Below, one piece after another: positions 20,828 through 32,600 of a stretch of 64,000 bases of DNA. Within the stretch, counting starts at the first letter, position 1. The number at the start of each line of letters is the position of its first letter. The position numbers were made by a program, and so were the translations under genes. The DNA is from Mesorhabditis belari. Taxonomy: Eukaryota; Nematoda; Chromadorea; Rhabditida; Rhabditidae. The stretch is taken from contig CAUEEP010000725.1 in NCBI GenBank assembly GCA_958450365.1, positions 1,078,501-1,142,500 of the forward strand, written 5' to 3'. The notes below the pieces were generated by a model. The model had not been told where the DNA came from, did not search any database, and saw only the letters and a program-made list of their open reading frames with translations.

Positions 20828-22129
20828 TTGGGTTGATGCATAATTATCCGGACTTCTTTTTGCGTGCTTGTATCTTTTTTGTTTTGAAAGCTTTTTGTCT
20901 ATTTCTTTTTTTTAAATATTCGTTATTCTTTAGTGAACAAAATGCGTGTCGACAATCATATCCATCTTCGCCATATCATGCTCTACCACTTCGAAAAGGG
21001 ATGGTCTGCCGCAGAGTCGTTTCGCGATCTCAAAGAACTTTTTGGTCAAGGAACAATTGGACGTGCAACAGTTTATGAATGGTTCGATCGTTTCAAGTCC
21101 GGTAACACAAGTGTTGATGATGAACCAGGAAGAGGACGGCCATCAGAATTCGATGACAAGGCACTTCTGGAAGCCGTTGAAGAAGACGAAAGCCTGACAA
21201 CCAGAATGCTGGCAGATGAATTCAATGTTGACCAGTCAACGATCGTGCGCCATCTCAAAAAGCTTGGCAAAGTATGGAAATTGGCTGGATGGGTCCCACA
21301 CGAACTCTCCGAGAAGAACCAAGCAGATCGCCTTCGAATTTTCACCGATTTGTTGCAACGAAACGAGGAAGCACCGTTTTTGAAGAATCTCGTCACAGGC
21401 GATGAATCATGGCTGTTGTTCAAGAACCTCAAGAGAAAGAAAGTCTGCGTGTCGCCAGGTGTTTCACCTAAAGGAATACCGAAAGATGTCCACTGTAAGA
21501 AAGCAATGTGGTGTGTATGGTGGGACAGAAGCGGAATCATCCACTGGGAAATCATCTCTAACGGCATCTGTTATTGGTGGAATGACGATGATGAACGTGA
21601 GCAATGGCGAATTCCAGACAAAAATGGCAAGAAGCAATTGAACATCAATAGTGACGTCTACTTGGCACAACTTGAACGCTTACATGCTGCAATTCAGGCA
21701 CGAAGACCGCGCAAAAAGAACAACATCGTCTTTCACCACGATAACGCACGTCCGCACGTTGAGCGCCATGTCGTCGAATCCATCGCTAGTAAGGGCTGGG
21801 ATCTTCTTCCACACCCGCCATATTCTCCTACTGAAGCCCCAACGGACTACCACGTCAATCGATCGCTCAAAAATTGGCAAACAAATAAGATCTACAACGA
21901 TTTGGATGACTTGATAGACGATGTTAAAGCGTGGATTGCCTCCAAAGATCGTTTATTCTTCGCTCGTGGAATCGATCGTCTTCCAAGCAAATGGCAATCA
22001 GTTATTGATGTAGGCGGTGAATATGCTCCAGAATAATCAATTAAACATATTTTTCTAACTATTTATGTTATTTTTTTGTTAAATAAAATCATTTATAAAA
22101 GAAGTCCGGATAATTATGCATCAACCCAA
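20828..22129 (+). mobile_element. Complete mariner transposon, 1302 bp
   Basis: Terminal inverted repeats of about 32 bp: ttgggttgatgcataattat continuing to ccggacttcttt, mirrored at 22098-22129 almost perfectly. TA is present on both sides (20826-20827 and 22130-22131). Length, TA target and a single uninterrupted transposase frame are those of an autonomous mariner. Intact ends plus an open frame suggest recent activity. Confidence 0.93.
20933..22036 (+). CDS. Mariner transposase, D,D34D, intact
   Basis: Single-exon frame of 367 aa (typical for mariner, about 345-360), cutting and pasting the element through its terminal repeats at TA sites. The N-terminal paired-like domain has two helix-turn-helix parts: HIMLYHFEKGWSAAESFRDL, then TVYEWFDRFKSGN with the linker GRGRPSEFDD, then LADEFNVDQSTIVRHLKKLG. 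The WVPHEL linker motif follows. Catalytic triad: VTGDESW (first Asp), HHDNARPH (second Asp) and YSPTEAPTDYH (third Asp, canonical YSPDLAPSDYH), with spacing consistent with D34D. Start: ATG 20933 or ATG 20942; the second fits the usual family start better. No frameshift or stop. Expression in the host is not shown by sequence. Confidence 0.95.
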   Translation: MNKMRVDNHIHLRHIMLYHFEKGWSAAESFRDLKELFGQGTIGRATVYEWFDRFKSGNTSVDDEPGRGRPSEFDDKALLEAVEEDESLTTRMLADEFNVDQSTIVRHLKKLGKVWKLAGWVPHELSEKNQADRLRIFTDLLQRNEEAPFLKNLVTGDESWLLFKNLKRKKVCVSPGVSPKGIPKDVHCKKAMWCVWWDRSGIIHWEIISNGICYWWNDDDEREQWRIPDKNGKKQLNINSDVYLAQLERLHAAIQARRPRKKNNIVFHHDNARPHVERHVVESIASKGWDLLPHPPYSPTEAPTDYHVNRSLKNWQTNKIYNDLDDLIDDVKAWIASKDRLFFARGIDRLPSKWQSVIDVGGEYAPE

Positions 22130-22347
22130 TAGAATCAATCGTTGGCTGAGTGTTCAGTTTCGAAGCCAAAAGGAAAAGAATACAAAGTGGGCTCCGTCCC
22201 CTTTTTATTACACAAACGATCTTTAGAGGTGAATCAGAGTGAATCAGATTTTCAAAATCAAAGCATCAAATGAGATTTCACAGAGGTTTTTTGTGTAGAA
22301 AAGTAACTCTTTTCTGCGAAAACCTTATTTGATGCTTTGATTTTGAA
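22130..22347. other. Continuation of the duplicated mariner target region
   Basis: After the transposon the sequence resumes with aatcaatcgttgg and contains gggctccgtccccttttta, an inverted relative of the gggacggag block at 19718 and 22612. No gene. Confidence 0.5.
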
Positions 22348-22565
22348 TACCGTATTCTCTCTAATAGTAGTCCACCCTGAGCGTTGCCTAAATTGCTCGA
22401 AATCTCGAGAAGCGCTTATCAGAACCTATCGATGTGGGGTCGGAAAATGTAGTTGACGATGAGATCTAGTAGGAGATTTGAGTGTTGAGCTTCTGCAAAA
22501 GCTTGGAAACCGTAAAATAGTCATCAACTCGGCTCGCCGGGGTACTATTAGAGAAAATACGGTAT
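22348..22565. mobile_element. MITE, copy 3
   Basis: Full length with the best-preserved inverted ends in the window: taccgtattctct at the left and agagaaaatacggta at the right. Core as in copy 1. Confidence 0.85.
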
Positions 22566-22724
22566 CTCTGATTCTCTTCTCCTTCCTCTAAAGATCGTTT
22601 GTTTGATAAAAAGGGACGGAGCCCACTTTGTATTGCTCAAAATCAAAGCATCAAATGCGATCTCACAGAAAAGAGCGACTTTTCTGCATCATTTATCAAT
22701 TCTTATCCTTTTGTTTAATTTTAG

Positions 22725-23184
22725 AACTGTACTTAAAGTTAGATTAAATAAAAGCCGAAGAAAATGCAATCATTTTTTTATTTAACAAGCAAATTTCCTC
22801 AATTTCTCTAAAAATTCTATAAAAATATCGATACAATAACTTTGTATACTCATTAATAAAAACATAGAGGAAAACAGTCTTGAAGAGTAGTTGCTCTAAA
22901 ATGCCGTTTTTCTATAGTCAAAATGGCACTTTAGCGCACCTTTCTATTTTACTCTATAACTCGACCCCCAGTAATCAGATCAACTTGAGGTTGGTTTTAA
23001 AATGATCCTCATCAAATTTGGTTCAAAAAAAAGTACAATTTCTTTTGTATACTTATGTGTAAGAACTGTACTTAAAGTCAGATGAAATAAAAGCCGAAGA
23101 AAATGCAATCGTTTTTTATTTAACAAGCAAATTTCCTCAATTTCTCTAAAAATTCTATAAATAAATCGATAAAATAACTTCCAA
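22725..23184. repeat. Direct duplication of about 120 bp
   Basis: 22727-22846 and 23066-23182 are nearly identical, from aactgtacttaaagt through gccgaagaaaatgcaatc to attctataaa. The 220 bp between are unrelated. No coding potential seen. Confidence 0.75.
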
Positions 23185-23229
23185 TTCATTTGAGAAAACG
23201 AGTTTTTCAATGTTTTCAATGTTCTTTTT

Positions 23230-23629
23230 GAAGCAAAGTTGAAATGAATTGAAATGAACAATCGATTAACAGCGCCTGTAAGTCAGAATTGTTTAAAAAC
23301 AAAGAATTTTAACGAAAGACTTGTAAAAACTTGTATTGGCTAGCTTTTCCTTGGAAAATCTCTCTTTTTCCGCTTTTTCTCAAAAACAAACACTTCACTT
23401 TATGCATAAAATCGTGCTATAAAGTGTCTTTCTATTCTTATCTTTTTTTTTCTGAAATCGATTGGCCGAGAAAAAGAGCTTCCATCTGTTTCTAAATCGT
23501 ATTTTCGTCGATTTCTGTGTCTGATTTTTTAAAGATATTCATTTAACTTTGCATTTTCTGTAAATCTCAATACGACTTGATCAATTCTGAAGAATTCAAG
23601 CGAAATTTCAGATTCCTTGATGGATAGCT
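23230..23629 (+). promoter_or_regulatory. Upstream region of the fucosyltransferase gene
   Basis: Non-coding. An acceptor-like gaaatttcag ends at 23611, 18 bases before the ATG at 23630, consistent with trans-splicing or a leader intron. No other element recognised. Confidence 0.4.
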
Positions 23630-26600
23630 ATGAAGATGAAAAAATGGCGAAAACCATTCCTCTTGCTTTTGCTAATTTGCTTCGTTTTTCTCATCGTCGA
23701 CAATGACAATTATTGGACAAGTGAACAAGTGCTGACTGAAGAAACGACTGCTTACAGGTAAACTTTTGACACAATAAAGGAATGATTTGTCTCGAGATTA
23801 TAACTTAAAAGCAGCAAAACGCCTTGATCTAACAATTTATCTAGTACTTTCAGTACTTCAAAAGATCTAGTACTTTTAGTACTTCTAAAAGATCAGTTAC
23901 GTGAAGAATCATGAACAAATCTAGTACTAGATCCGGTAAATCTAGTACAAGATCAATTGTAACTCGAAAATCGATGAGCTCAGAGAATTAAATTGGTACT
24001 ATTGGGTTGTTGAATTGAAAACCGCTGGCTATTGTCAGATGTGACAGTTTGAGCACTTTCTTCAAAAGAAACCCATTTTGGTGTCAATGGAAAAGTTGTA
24101 GAGAATCAAAAATTAAGCTTATATCCAAATTTTCAGAACGATTCAAAAGCTGGTTTTCAAGAAATGCCAAATTTGCACAAAAGAAATGCCAAATTTTCAC
24201 AAAACTTGCATTTTAAACGAAATTACTAAGTGTATCTTTTTGGAAATTTGGCTATAAGCCTAATTTTTGATTCTCTACAACTTTTCTATTGACACCAAAA
24301 TGGGTTTCTTTTGAAGAAAGTGCTCAAACTGGGCTGACGGCTGACACCTCCAGTCCTCGATTTTTGAGTCTCACACTTGTCACACACACAAACCAAAATC
24401 CTACTACGAAAGAGGAATCCGCAAATTGGCTGTAAAATGGGCAGAAGTCGTCAATAATAATGGAAATTATTTGGAATGAATTCATGGTTTTATGTTGAAT
24501 AAATTTTAGTTCAAAGTCCGGCAGTTTTCAATTCACCAATCCAATAACATTTGGAATTTCTAAGCTAAATCTTTCCCATTTCTTTACGGATATGACTTGG
24601 TTTGACTAAAAGGCTTTGGCTCTACTCTTTCTGTGAAATCTGTGAAATCTACTCTTTCTGTTTCTGTGTTCAAAGTCCCGCAGTTTTCAATTCACCAACC
24701 CAATAGATTTATGCTCGAAAAACTATAAATAAGTGTTAAAACTTGCATTCAGTGACTAGAAATAACCTAGACAAACGTTTTTGACTCAATCTTCCCATGC
24801 AGATGGACTAAATAAAAATATCTTTAAAGGTTGTTAAGTATAAACATTTAGTAACTCAAATCCAAAAGATTTTGGACCGTTTCTGTAAGTTCTAGAAGTG
24901 GAAAGAGCAAATTTATAGAAACAAAAAGTAGAAAGTTTTGTGATGAAGTAGAGGAATTCAAAAGTGTGTTTTTCATGTATGTATTTCATGGAACCTGTGG
25001 ACTTTTGAGCTCCCCAGCTCATGCATGACCATCTATTCACAAGCATCATCAAAAAAAACAACTTCATCTTGTTGTGTGGCACCTGAGGCAAAACCAATGA
25101 CACCACGATGAGCCTTGAAAAATCAACGAGAAAATTTTTCCACACTTAAACCGATGACCACTTTTTTCCGGAAATCCTTTAGAATTTTAGAAATTAGATT
25201 AAATAACAAGGGTAAACATGAAAAAAGCAAAAGATATAGAATAACAACAGATAGATGGCATTAAATAATTACAGGTAAAGCTGACACCTTCAAGCTCATA
25301 ACTATGACACACCTTGGTCTAGCTCTAGAAGCCTAGCAACTCTAGAAGCCTAGAAGTCTAACTCTAAATGAGAACCTTTATCTGCTAAATGAGAACCTTT
25401 ATCTTTATCTTTAAGCTTTCCTTTAGACACCAAAAGATCATCCTCGCGTGGAACGCGTTTTTCGGTGCCGATCCTTTCTTTCTTCGTCGTGATCAATGTT
25501 CTTTAAATGTGAGGAGTTTTTACTTTGAAAAATTGAATAGAATTTGGTTTAGGGTACGTGTTTCTTGACGACAGATCGACGTTTCATTCGTTTAGCCGAT
25601 GTGGTGGCTTTTCATTCACGAGATATGAACGATTTACCGCATCCAATGTATAGAAAGCAGGTATTGAAGGGATTAGAAAGAAAAGGAACATGAACAGAAC
25701 ATATAAACGACTTTGATTTGAGCACTTAAAAAAAAGAATAGACGCATCACTCTTTTCAGCATCAAATCTATCTCTTTTGGACGATGGAAGCTCGTGAGAA
25801 TGTTGGATATTTCAAATTTTCTCGTGAGTTCTTGGTCCTCTTCTTTCTAAACCCCTTCAATCATCCGTTATATACATTCAATCATCGAGTTCAATCCTAC
25901 AAACCCAAGATTTCAACCTTTCAAACTCAACTTTTCCTCAAGTCCTTTTCAGGTGATTATTTCAATCGCACAATGTCCTTCTCAACTCATTCCGATATCC
26001 GATTAACATATGGTGGAATCGAATTTGTGAAAAAGTAGAGATTACGATAATACCGGACGAATTATAACGACAACTTTTTGGAAAAGAATAGAGAAAAGTG
26101 GCCGAATGACAGATTCGGGAGAAATGCCGACTAGCGCTCATTCAAGGGCTTGTTAAAATGAGTTGTATAAGTCTCATTGGAAAGCTTTTGGTCGATAAAT
26201 GTAGCCAAGATTAAGGGCTACAATTCTCTATATAACAATTGACACTTTTCAAATAAATGAGATATTTCCCAGATACTTTTCCAAAAAAGGTGTCGCTATA
26301 ATTCGCGGTACATAGTTTTACTGTAAAGGGAAAGTACTGTAAATATAAATGTAAATAGCTTACAGATAAAAAGAACTTATATCAGCTGTTCTTACGCTAT
26401 AAATTTGTTGAAAAAATCTTCCCAAAGGAAATTTTTTATTGTTGAAAAGCGGCGAAATGACAGATTTGGGAGAAATGCCGACTAGCGCTCATTCAAGCAC
26501 TTGTTAAATGAGTTGTATAAGTCTAATCAGGAAGTTTTTTGTAGATAAATGTAGCCAAGATTAAGGGCTACAATTCTCTATAAAACACTTGACACTTTTG

Positions 26601-29600
26601 CAATAAATTAGACATTTATCAGATACTTTTCGAAAAACTTGTCGCTATATTGTTTGGTAATTGGCAATTGAACTAGATATCATAATATTTTTTACAATCT
26701 TAGATCAGCATTTGATGGAACGTCTTCTCGAACTCTTCAGCCAACAAAAAACTACCCACTTCCATCATTCGATTCGTTTGTAAACAAAACAAAATCGATT
26801 TTCGGTCTTGTTTCGAATTGTCCTTACTTGGGAGATGACAGGAGATGGGAAATCATTGAAAAGATTCAAAGGTAAGCTAATTTAAACAATAATTTGAATA
26901 ATTTAAAATAATCTAAATTGAAGATCAAACTTTTTAGAGAATACCCGGTTGATATGTTCGGTAGCTGTGGTCGGAAAAGACAATTCAAGAACTTTTGTGC
27001 AAAAGGCCGACCAGATTGTGACGAAGTGGTGAAGAAAGAGATTGAGAGTGGGTTTTTTAAGCAAAAAAAGGTCAAAAAAGTTATCAAGTTAGCAACTATT
27101 AGGTTGTTCGGATATAAACGAGTGTTTGCACTGCTTAACTAGCGAGGAAGCCATTTCCCGTATCTGATCGTCTTTCCAATGGCGTGGAGATGCTCATCAA
27201 TAGTAGAATTTGAACATAGAAACTGGTGAGCAAGTTCACGCATCGTTTGACATGGATCCGATTCGATTGCAGTCCTCAAAGGATCGTTGTCTACCGTTTG
27301 AGGTCGACGTGTTCATCATGAGAGTGTTCATCATCCTCGAGACTTTCATCACCATTCCGAAAGCGTTGGAATCAGGCTCGGCATCGGCTTTCGGCTTAGG
27401 CTTAGATTTAGGCTTAGGCTTTCGGCTCAGGCTTAGACTTAGGCTTAGGCTTAGGCTTAGACTTAGACTTAGACTTAGACTTAGACTTAGGCTTGGACTT
27501 AGTGCGAAGGCTAGCGGCTAGCGCCTAGCACTAAGTCTATTTGTCTAAAGCAAATTCTTTAGTAAATAGGGTTTAAAAGTTTAAAGAAAAGGCTTTCACT
27601 TAATAAATTCGAAATTAAAGTAAACGGTTTTCAATATTTCAATATTATAAAGTTTGCTAAAATTAATATTAGGTTGTTCGGAGATAAACGAGTGTTTGCA
27701 CTGCTTAACTCGTGAGCTCTTAAGCCATCTGATCGTCTCTCCAATGAGCTCTTAAGCCTTAAGCCATTTCCTGCATCTGATCGTCTTTCCAATGGCGTGG
27801 AGATGCTCACTAATAGTAGAATTTGAATATAGAAACTGTCGAGCAAGTTCACGCGTTGTTTGACATGGATCCGATTCGATTGCAGTCCTCAAAGGCTTAG
27901 GCTTAGGCTTAGACTTAGACTTAGACTTAGGCTTGGACTTAGTGCGAAGGCTAGCGGCTAGCGCCTAGCACTAAGTCTATTTGGGTTTGGGCTAAACTCC
28001 CATTTACTAGATCTCAGCCAGTTCTCGGAGCTAAGGGACACCCGCTTGGCGATGCTCATCCGCTAAGGCTTAGGCTTAGGCATCATTTCTATCGACGTGT
28101 TCATCATGTCAAAGATTGTCAAAGATTGGCTAAGAAATAGTAGAATTTGAACATAGAAACTGTGGAGCAAGTTCGTTTGACATGGATCCGATTCGATTGC
28201 AGTCCTCAAAATATCGATATCTACCGCTTGAGGTCGACGTGTTCATCATGAGAGTGTTCATCATCCTCGAGACTTTCATCACCATTCCGAAAGCGTTGGA
28301 ATCAAGCTCGACATCGGCTTTCGGCTGAAGCTCAGGCTTAGGCTTAGGCATCATTCCTATCATTCCCAAATGCTTTGACCAGATCTCAATGGGATTCCAC
28401 TACTGTTTTGCCCAGTTTGAAGTCGTAAAGTAGGCAGAACTTGATATTTGAAGTCGGTCATCTAAAGCAAGAAAAAAGATCTTAAAAATAAGAAATTATC
28501 CATTTAAAAAGATTCCAACTATACACAAGCTAACGTACTTTTAAATACAGAAAGACATGTTTTAAAAGCTTCTCTCACAACAATAATTTTAGCAACGCTT
28601 GTTTATATCCGAACAACCTCATATCTAACCTTATCAAATACCCTATCACTCATCAATCCTTTATTCTAAAATAATTAGACACAAAACCTAAGAACCCCAA
28701 GAAGATCGCGCTGATTTGATTTGGTAGATTTTATGCGTTTTAATTGAAATTCGAATTGGTTAAGCTAAGTTTAGAAAGAGAAAATGAAAGAATGGCAGAA
28801 AAAGAATGGCAAAAGGGGCTTTTTGTGAGGGGTACGGTAGTGTATCCAGGCTTTAAAAAACGCGACGCGCCGCTTTCGCGCCAGTTCCTTTAAACCGCAC
28901 GTAAATAGGATTCTAACTACTGAAATTTTGCAAAATTGACGATCTCAGAACGACTCTTTCACTTCGTTTTCGAGAACAGCGATTGCTTTGGGTATGTGAC
29001 CGAGAAAACGTACAGGAGAATTGGATATGATTCGATTCCGATCGGACTTCGGAGAGCTGTTTATGAAGAAGTGTGAGTTATTTAGAATTCAATTCAATCA
29101 TTTTTCTAGCAATAGTCTAGCTGTAATAGTCTAGTTGATCTGTTCAAAACGAGATCGCAAATGTTGTGAAGGATGAATCATAAGAAAATCATCAATGAAT
29201 CGATTTCTCAAAGATTTCCACAGCTATTTAGATTTAGAATCAAAATCTGAAATCAAAATCTATTCAAATCAAGTTTATTCATGAAAATGAAAGGCTATTA
29301 TGAGAGTTTTGATGGTGAGTTTTGAGTATAATTATGTAAAACATCGTTTCATTGTAACACTTTGTCTTAGATCAACAAAAACTGAAGTCATGCTCAATAT
29401 TTCAGAACTAAACAACTCTAATAGTACGGTTAAATGTAGTCTAGTTGTAACAAGTTTGCCGGAAAGTCTGTTCGCTTTTTTAAAGGTTAATTTTTGAAAT
29501 AAATAATAAACCAATCGATCTATGGCTTTTTTTATCAGAAATTCCTATTATTTATTTACAAATTTCTCTTTAAGAAATTCTGAAAAGCTCGCGTTAGTCG

Positions 29601-32600
29601 ACTTTTTTTAAAAGCTTTAAAGTCAAGGAGACGAAAAACGATGAAAATTTCAGATTTAAGCACTTTTTGTAGGATCTGTTCTGAATCTGTTCTGTAATCT
29701 GTTCAATGATCTGTTCAATGATCAATGATCAATGAAATGATCTGTTCAATTGCTAATGATCAATGAAATGATCTGTTCAATTGCTAATGATCAATGAAAT
29801 GATCTGTTCAATGGTCAATGATTAATGAAATGATCTGTTAAATTGCTAATGATCAATGAAATGATCTGTTCAATGGTCAATGATCAATGAAATGATCTGT
29901 TCAATTGTTAATGATCAATGAAATGATCTGTTCAATTGCTACTGATCAATGAAATGATCTGTTCAATTGTCAATGATTAATGAAATGATCTGTTAAATTG
30001 CTAATGATCAATGAAATGATCTGTTCAATTGTCAATGATCAATGAAATGATCTGTTCAATTGCTAATGATCAATGAAATGATCTGTTCAATTGTTAATAA
30101 TCAATGAAATGATCTGTTCAATTGCTAATGATCAATGAAATGATCTGTTCAATTGTTAATGATCAATGAAATGATCTGTTCAAAACGAGATCGCAAATGT
30201 TGTGAAGGATGAATTATAAGAAAATCATCAATGAATCGATTTCTCAAAGATTTCCACAGCTATTTAGATTTAAAATCATGATCTCATCAAAGGAATCTAT
30301 TTTTTTTCGTTAAAAGATCAAAGATAGAAAATGAAAATTTGCATAGATCGACAAATTTAGGCAAAATTTCAATCAAAATTTGCATAACATTACACTAAGG
30401 CATTTACATTCAAAATTTTTCGTTTATAAATGAATCAACTGATAAACGTAATGCTTTGCATTGTAATTGTAATGCTTTGCATTGTAATTTCGTGAAAAAC
30501 ACGAATTCCCGTTCGGATTTGACTCAAATTTGCTCAATTCGTCTCAAATTTGGCTAAAAATTAGCTAAATGACCTTGTTAAATGACACGATCTACCCAAA
30601 TTTAAATTATTATAATTTTTTCATAAATCTAAAATATTATAGTACCACGGAGACGACAAAGAGCACGGACTTCTTCATAGAAATTTTTTTCTTAACAAAC
30701 TTTTTCCGACAAATTTATAGGATCTTTAGAATGGAAATTTATAAAAACTGGAATGTAAAAAGAGTTTAACAGAAGCTATCCAACTAAGACAAAGCTTTTT
30801 AGGCGTAAAAAACTTTAAAGATTATTATTTAAATTTATAAAAACACACTACAAGACAGCTTATCCTCTTGGAAAAATCTTGAAGCAAAATTGGTAGAAAA
30901 ATTAGCTAACAACGTTAACTGATAACGTCAAGGATCCACTAGAGCTTCAAGATCAAGCTCATCTACAGACAATTTAAAGGTTTCGAGATTATTGGACTCT
31001 CTCAAAGCTCTGAGGGGTCGATTCCAAATTTTGGCAGTTCTTATTGGAAAAGAGTTACGAACAAACCTATGCTAAAAGTGCTAAATTCGTGCTCCGATAA
31101 CACAGCTAACGATCGTCAAGAATCCACAGAGTAGTACAGGTCACGTCAAGGATCGATTAGAACTTCAAGATCAAGATCATCTACAGATAATTTCAAGGTT
31201 TCGAGATTATTGAACTCTCTCAAAACTCTGGGGAGTCGATTCCAAATTTTGGCAGTTCTTATTGGAAAAGAGTTACGAACAAACCTATGCTAAAAGTGCT
31301 AAATTCGTGCTCCGATAACACAGCTAACGATCGTCAAGAATCCACAGAGTAGTACAGATAACGTCAAAAATCCACTAGAGCTTCAAGATCAAGATCAAGA
31401 TCAAGATCAAGATCAAGATCAAAAGCAAGATCAAAAGCAAGATCAAGATCAAGCTCATCTACAGACAATTTAAAGGTTTCGAGATTATTGGACTCTCTCA
31501 AAACTCTGGGGAGTCGATTCCAAATTCTGGCAGTTCTTATTGGAATTCTTATTAGAAAAGAGTTATACACAAACTTATTGAAGGTGAATGGAATTTCGAA
31601 AACGAAAGAACCTCTCCTTGAATTAACCGTGGGATCAACTTTGAATAAATCTCTATAAATCTATGGGATCTTTACATTGGAAATTTATAAAGACTGGTAT
31701 GTAAAAAAAGAGTTTAACAGAAGCTATCCAACTAAAATAAAGCTTTTTAGGCGTAAAAAACTTCAAAGATTATTATTTAAATTTACAAAAACTTCTATGT
31801 AATATCCTTAAAGAAATACAAAACTAAGAATCAAAAATTCTCAAAATTTCCCACATTTTTCTCAACTTTCTTTTTGAGTTTAGATTTAAAAGGATAATGT
31901 AAAATCAAAAAAAAGAATAAATAATAGAAAAAGAAACTACAAGAGAACTTATTATCAACCTTGGAAATAGGAAAAAGTAAAAGATTGAACAGGCAAATGG
32001 AGGCAAATTTGGAACAGGCAAATTGAGGCAAATTTGGTACAAAATTAGCTAACAATGTTAACTGATAAATGGGTTTTTTATTGAATTATTAGTTTACAAT
32101 TCAAATGAGCCTTGAGATTTAAAAGATTTTGAATTGAATTCGATCAAAATTTCAAATTCTTTGTTTCCCCGTTTTCTCAAAGCTCAAAACTCCGAATTTC
32201 AGAGATCTGCCCACCAGTGCTTTCATTTTCGTTGACGATTTCTCGAAACCCAAAGATTTTGTGGCTCATTTAAGGTAAATTCTTAAGAAAAAACAGGTAA
32301 AACATAAGAAAATCAATGTTTTGCATTGCTTTCAGATATCTCGAATCAAACGAAACCGCTTACAAAGAATATTTTCGATGGAGAGACGAATATATAGCGG
32401 TGGAAAAAGCTGAGAATTGGTGTGAGCTGTGTGAGAGAATTTCCTCACCCGATCCAAAGATTAACTTCAAAGAGAGGAAGGTAAAGCTCTTTTTTGAAAA
32501 AAAAATCTAAAGCTATCTTTACTCTACAACTTCTTTTTGGCTTGTTTGGCTTTGTTTCTCAAGAACTTTTTCTTTGTTTGTCTTTTGTTTCTGTTTCTCA

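Noticed and set aside
27378..27505. Interstitial telomere or chromosome end
   Set aside because: Array is short, variant-rich and flanked on both sides by the same mariner-like coding remnants; better explained as expansion within the transposon.
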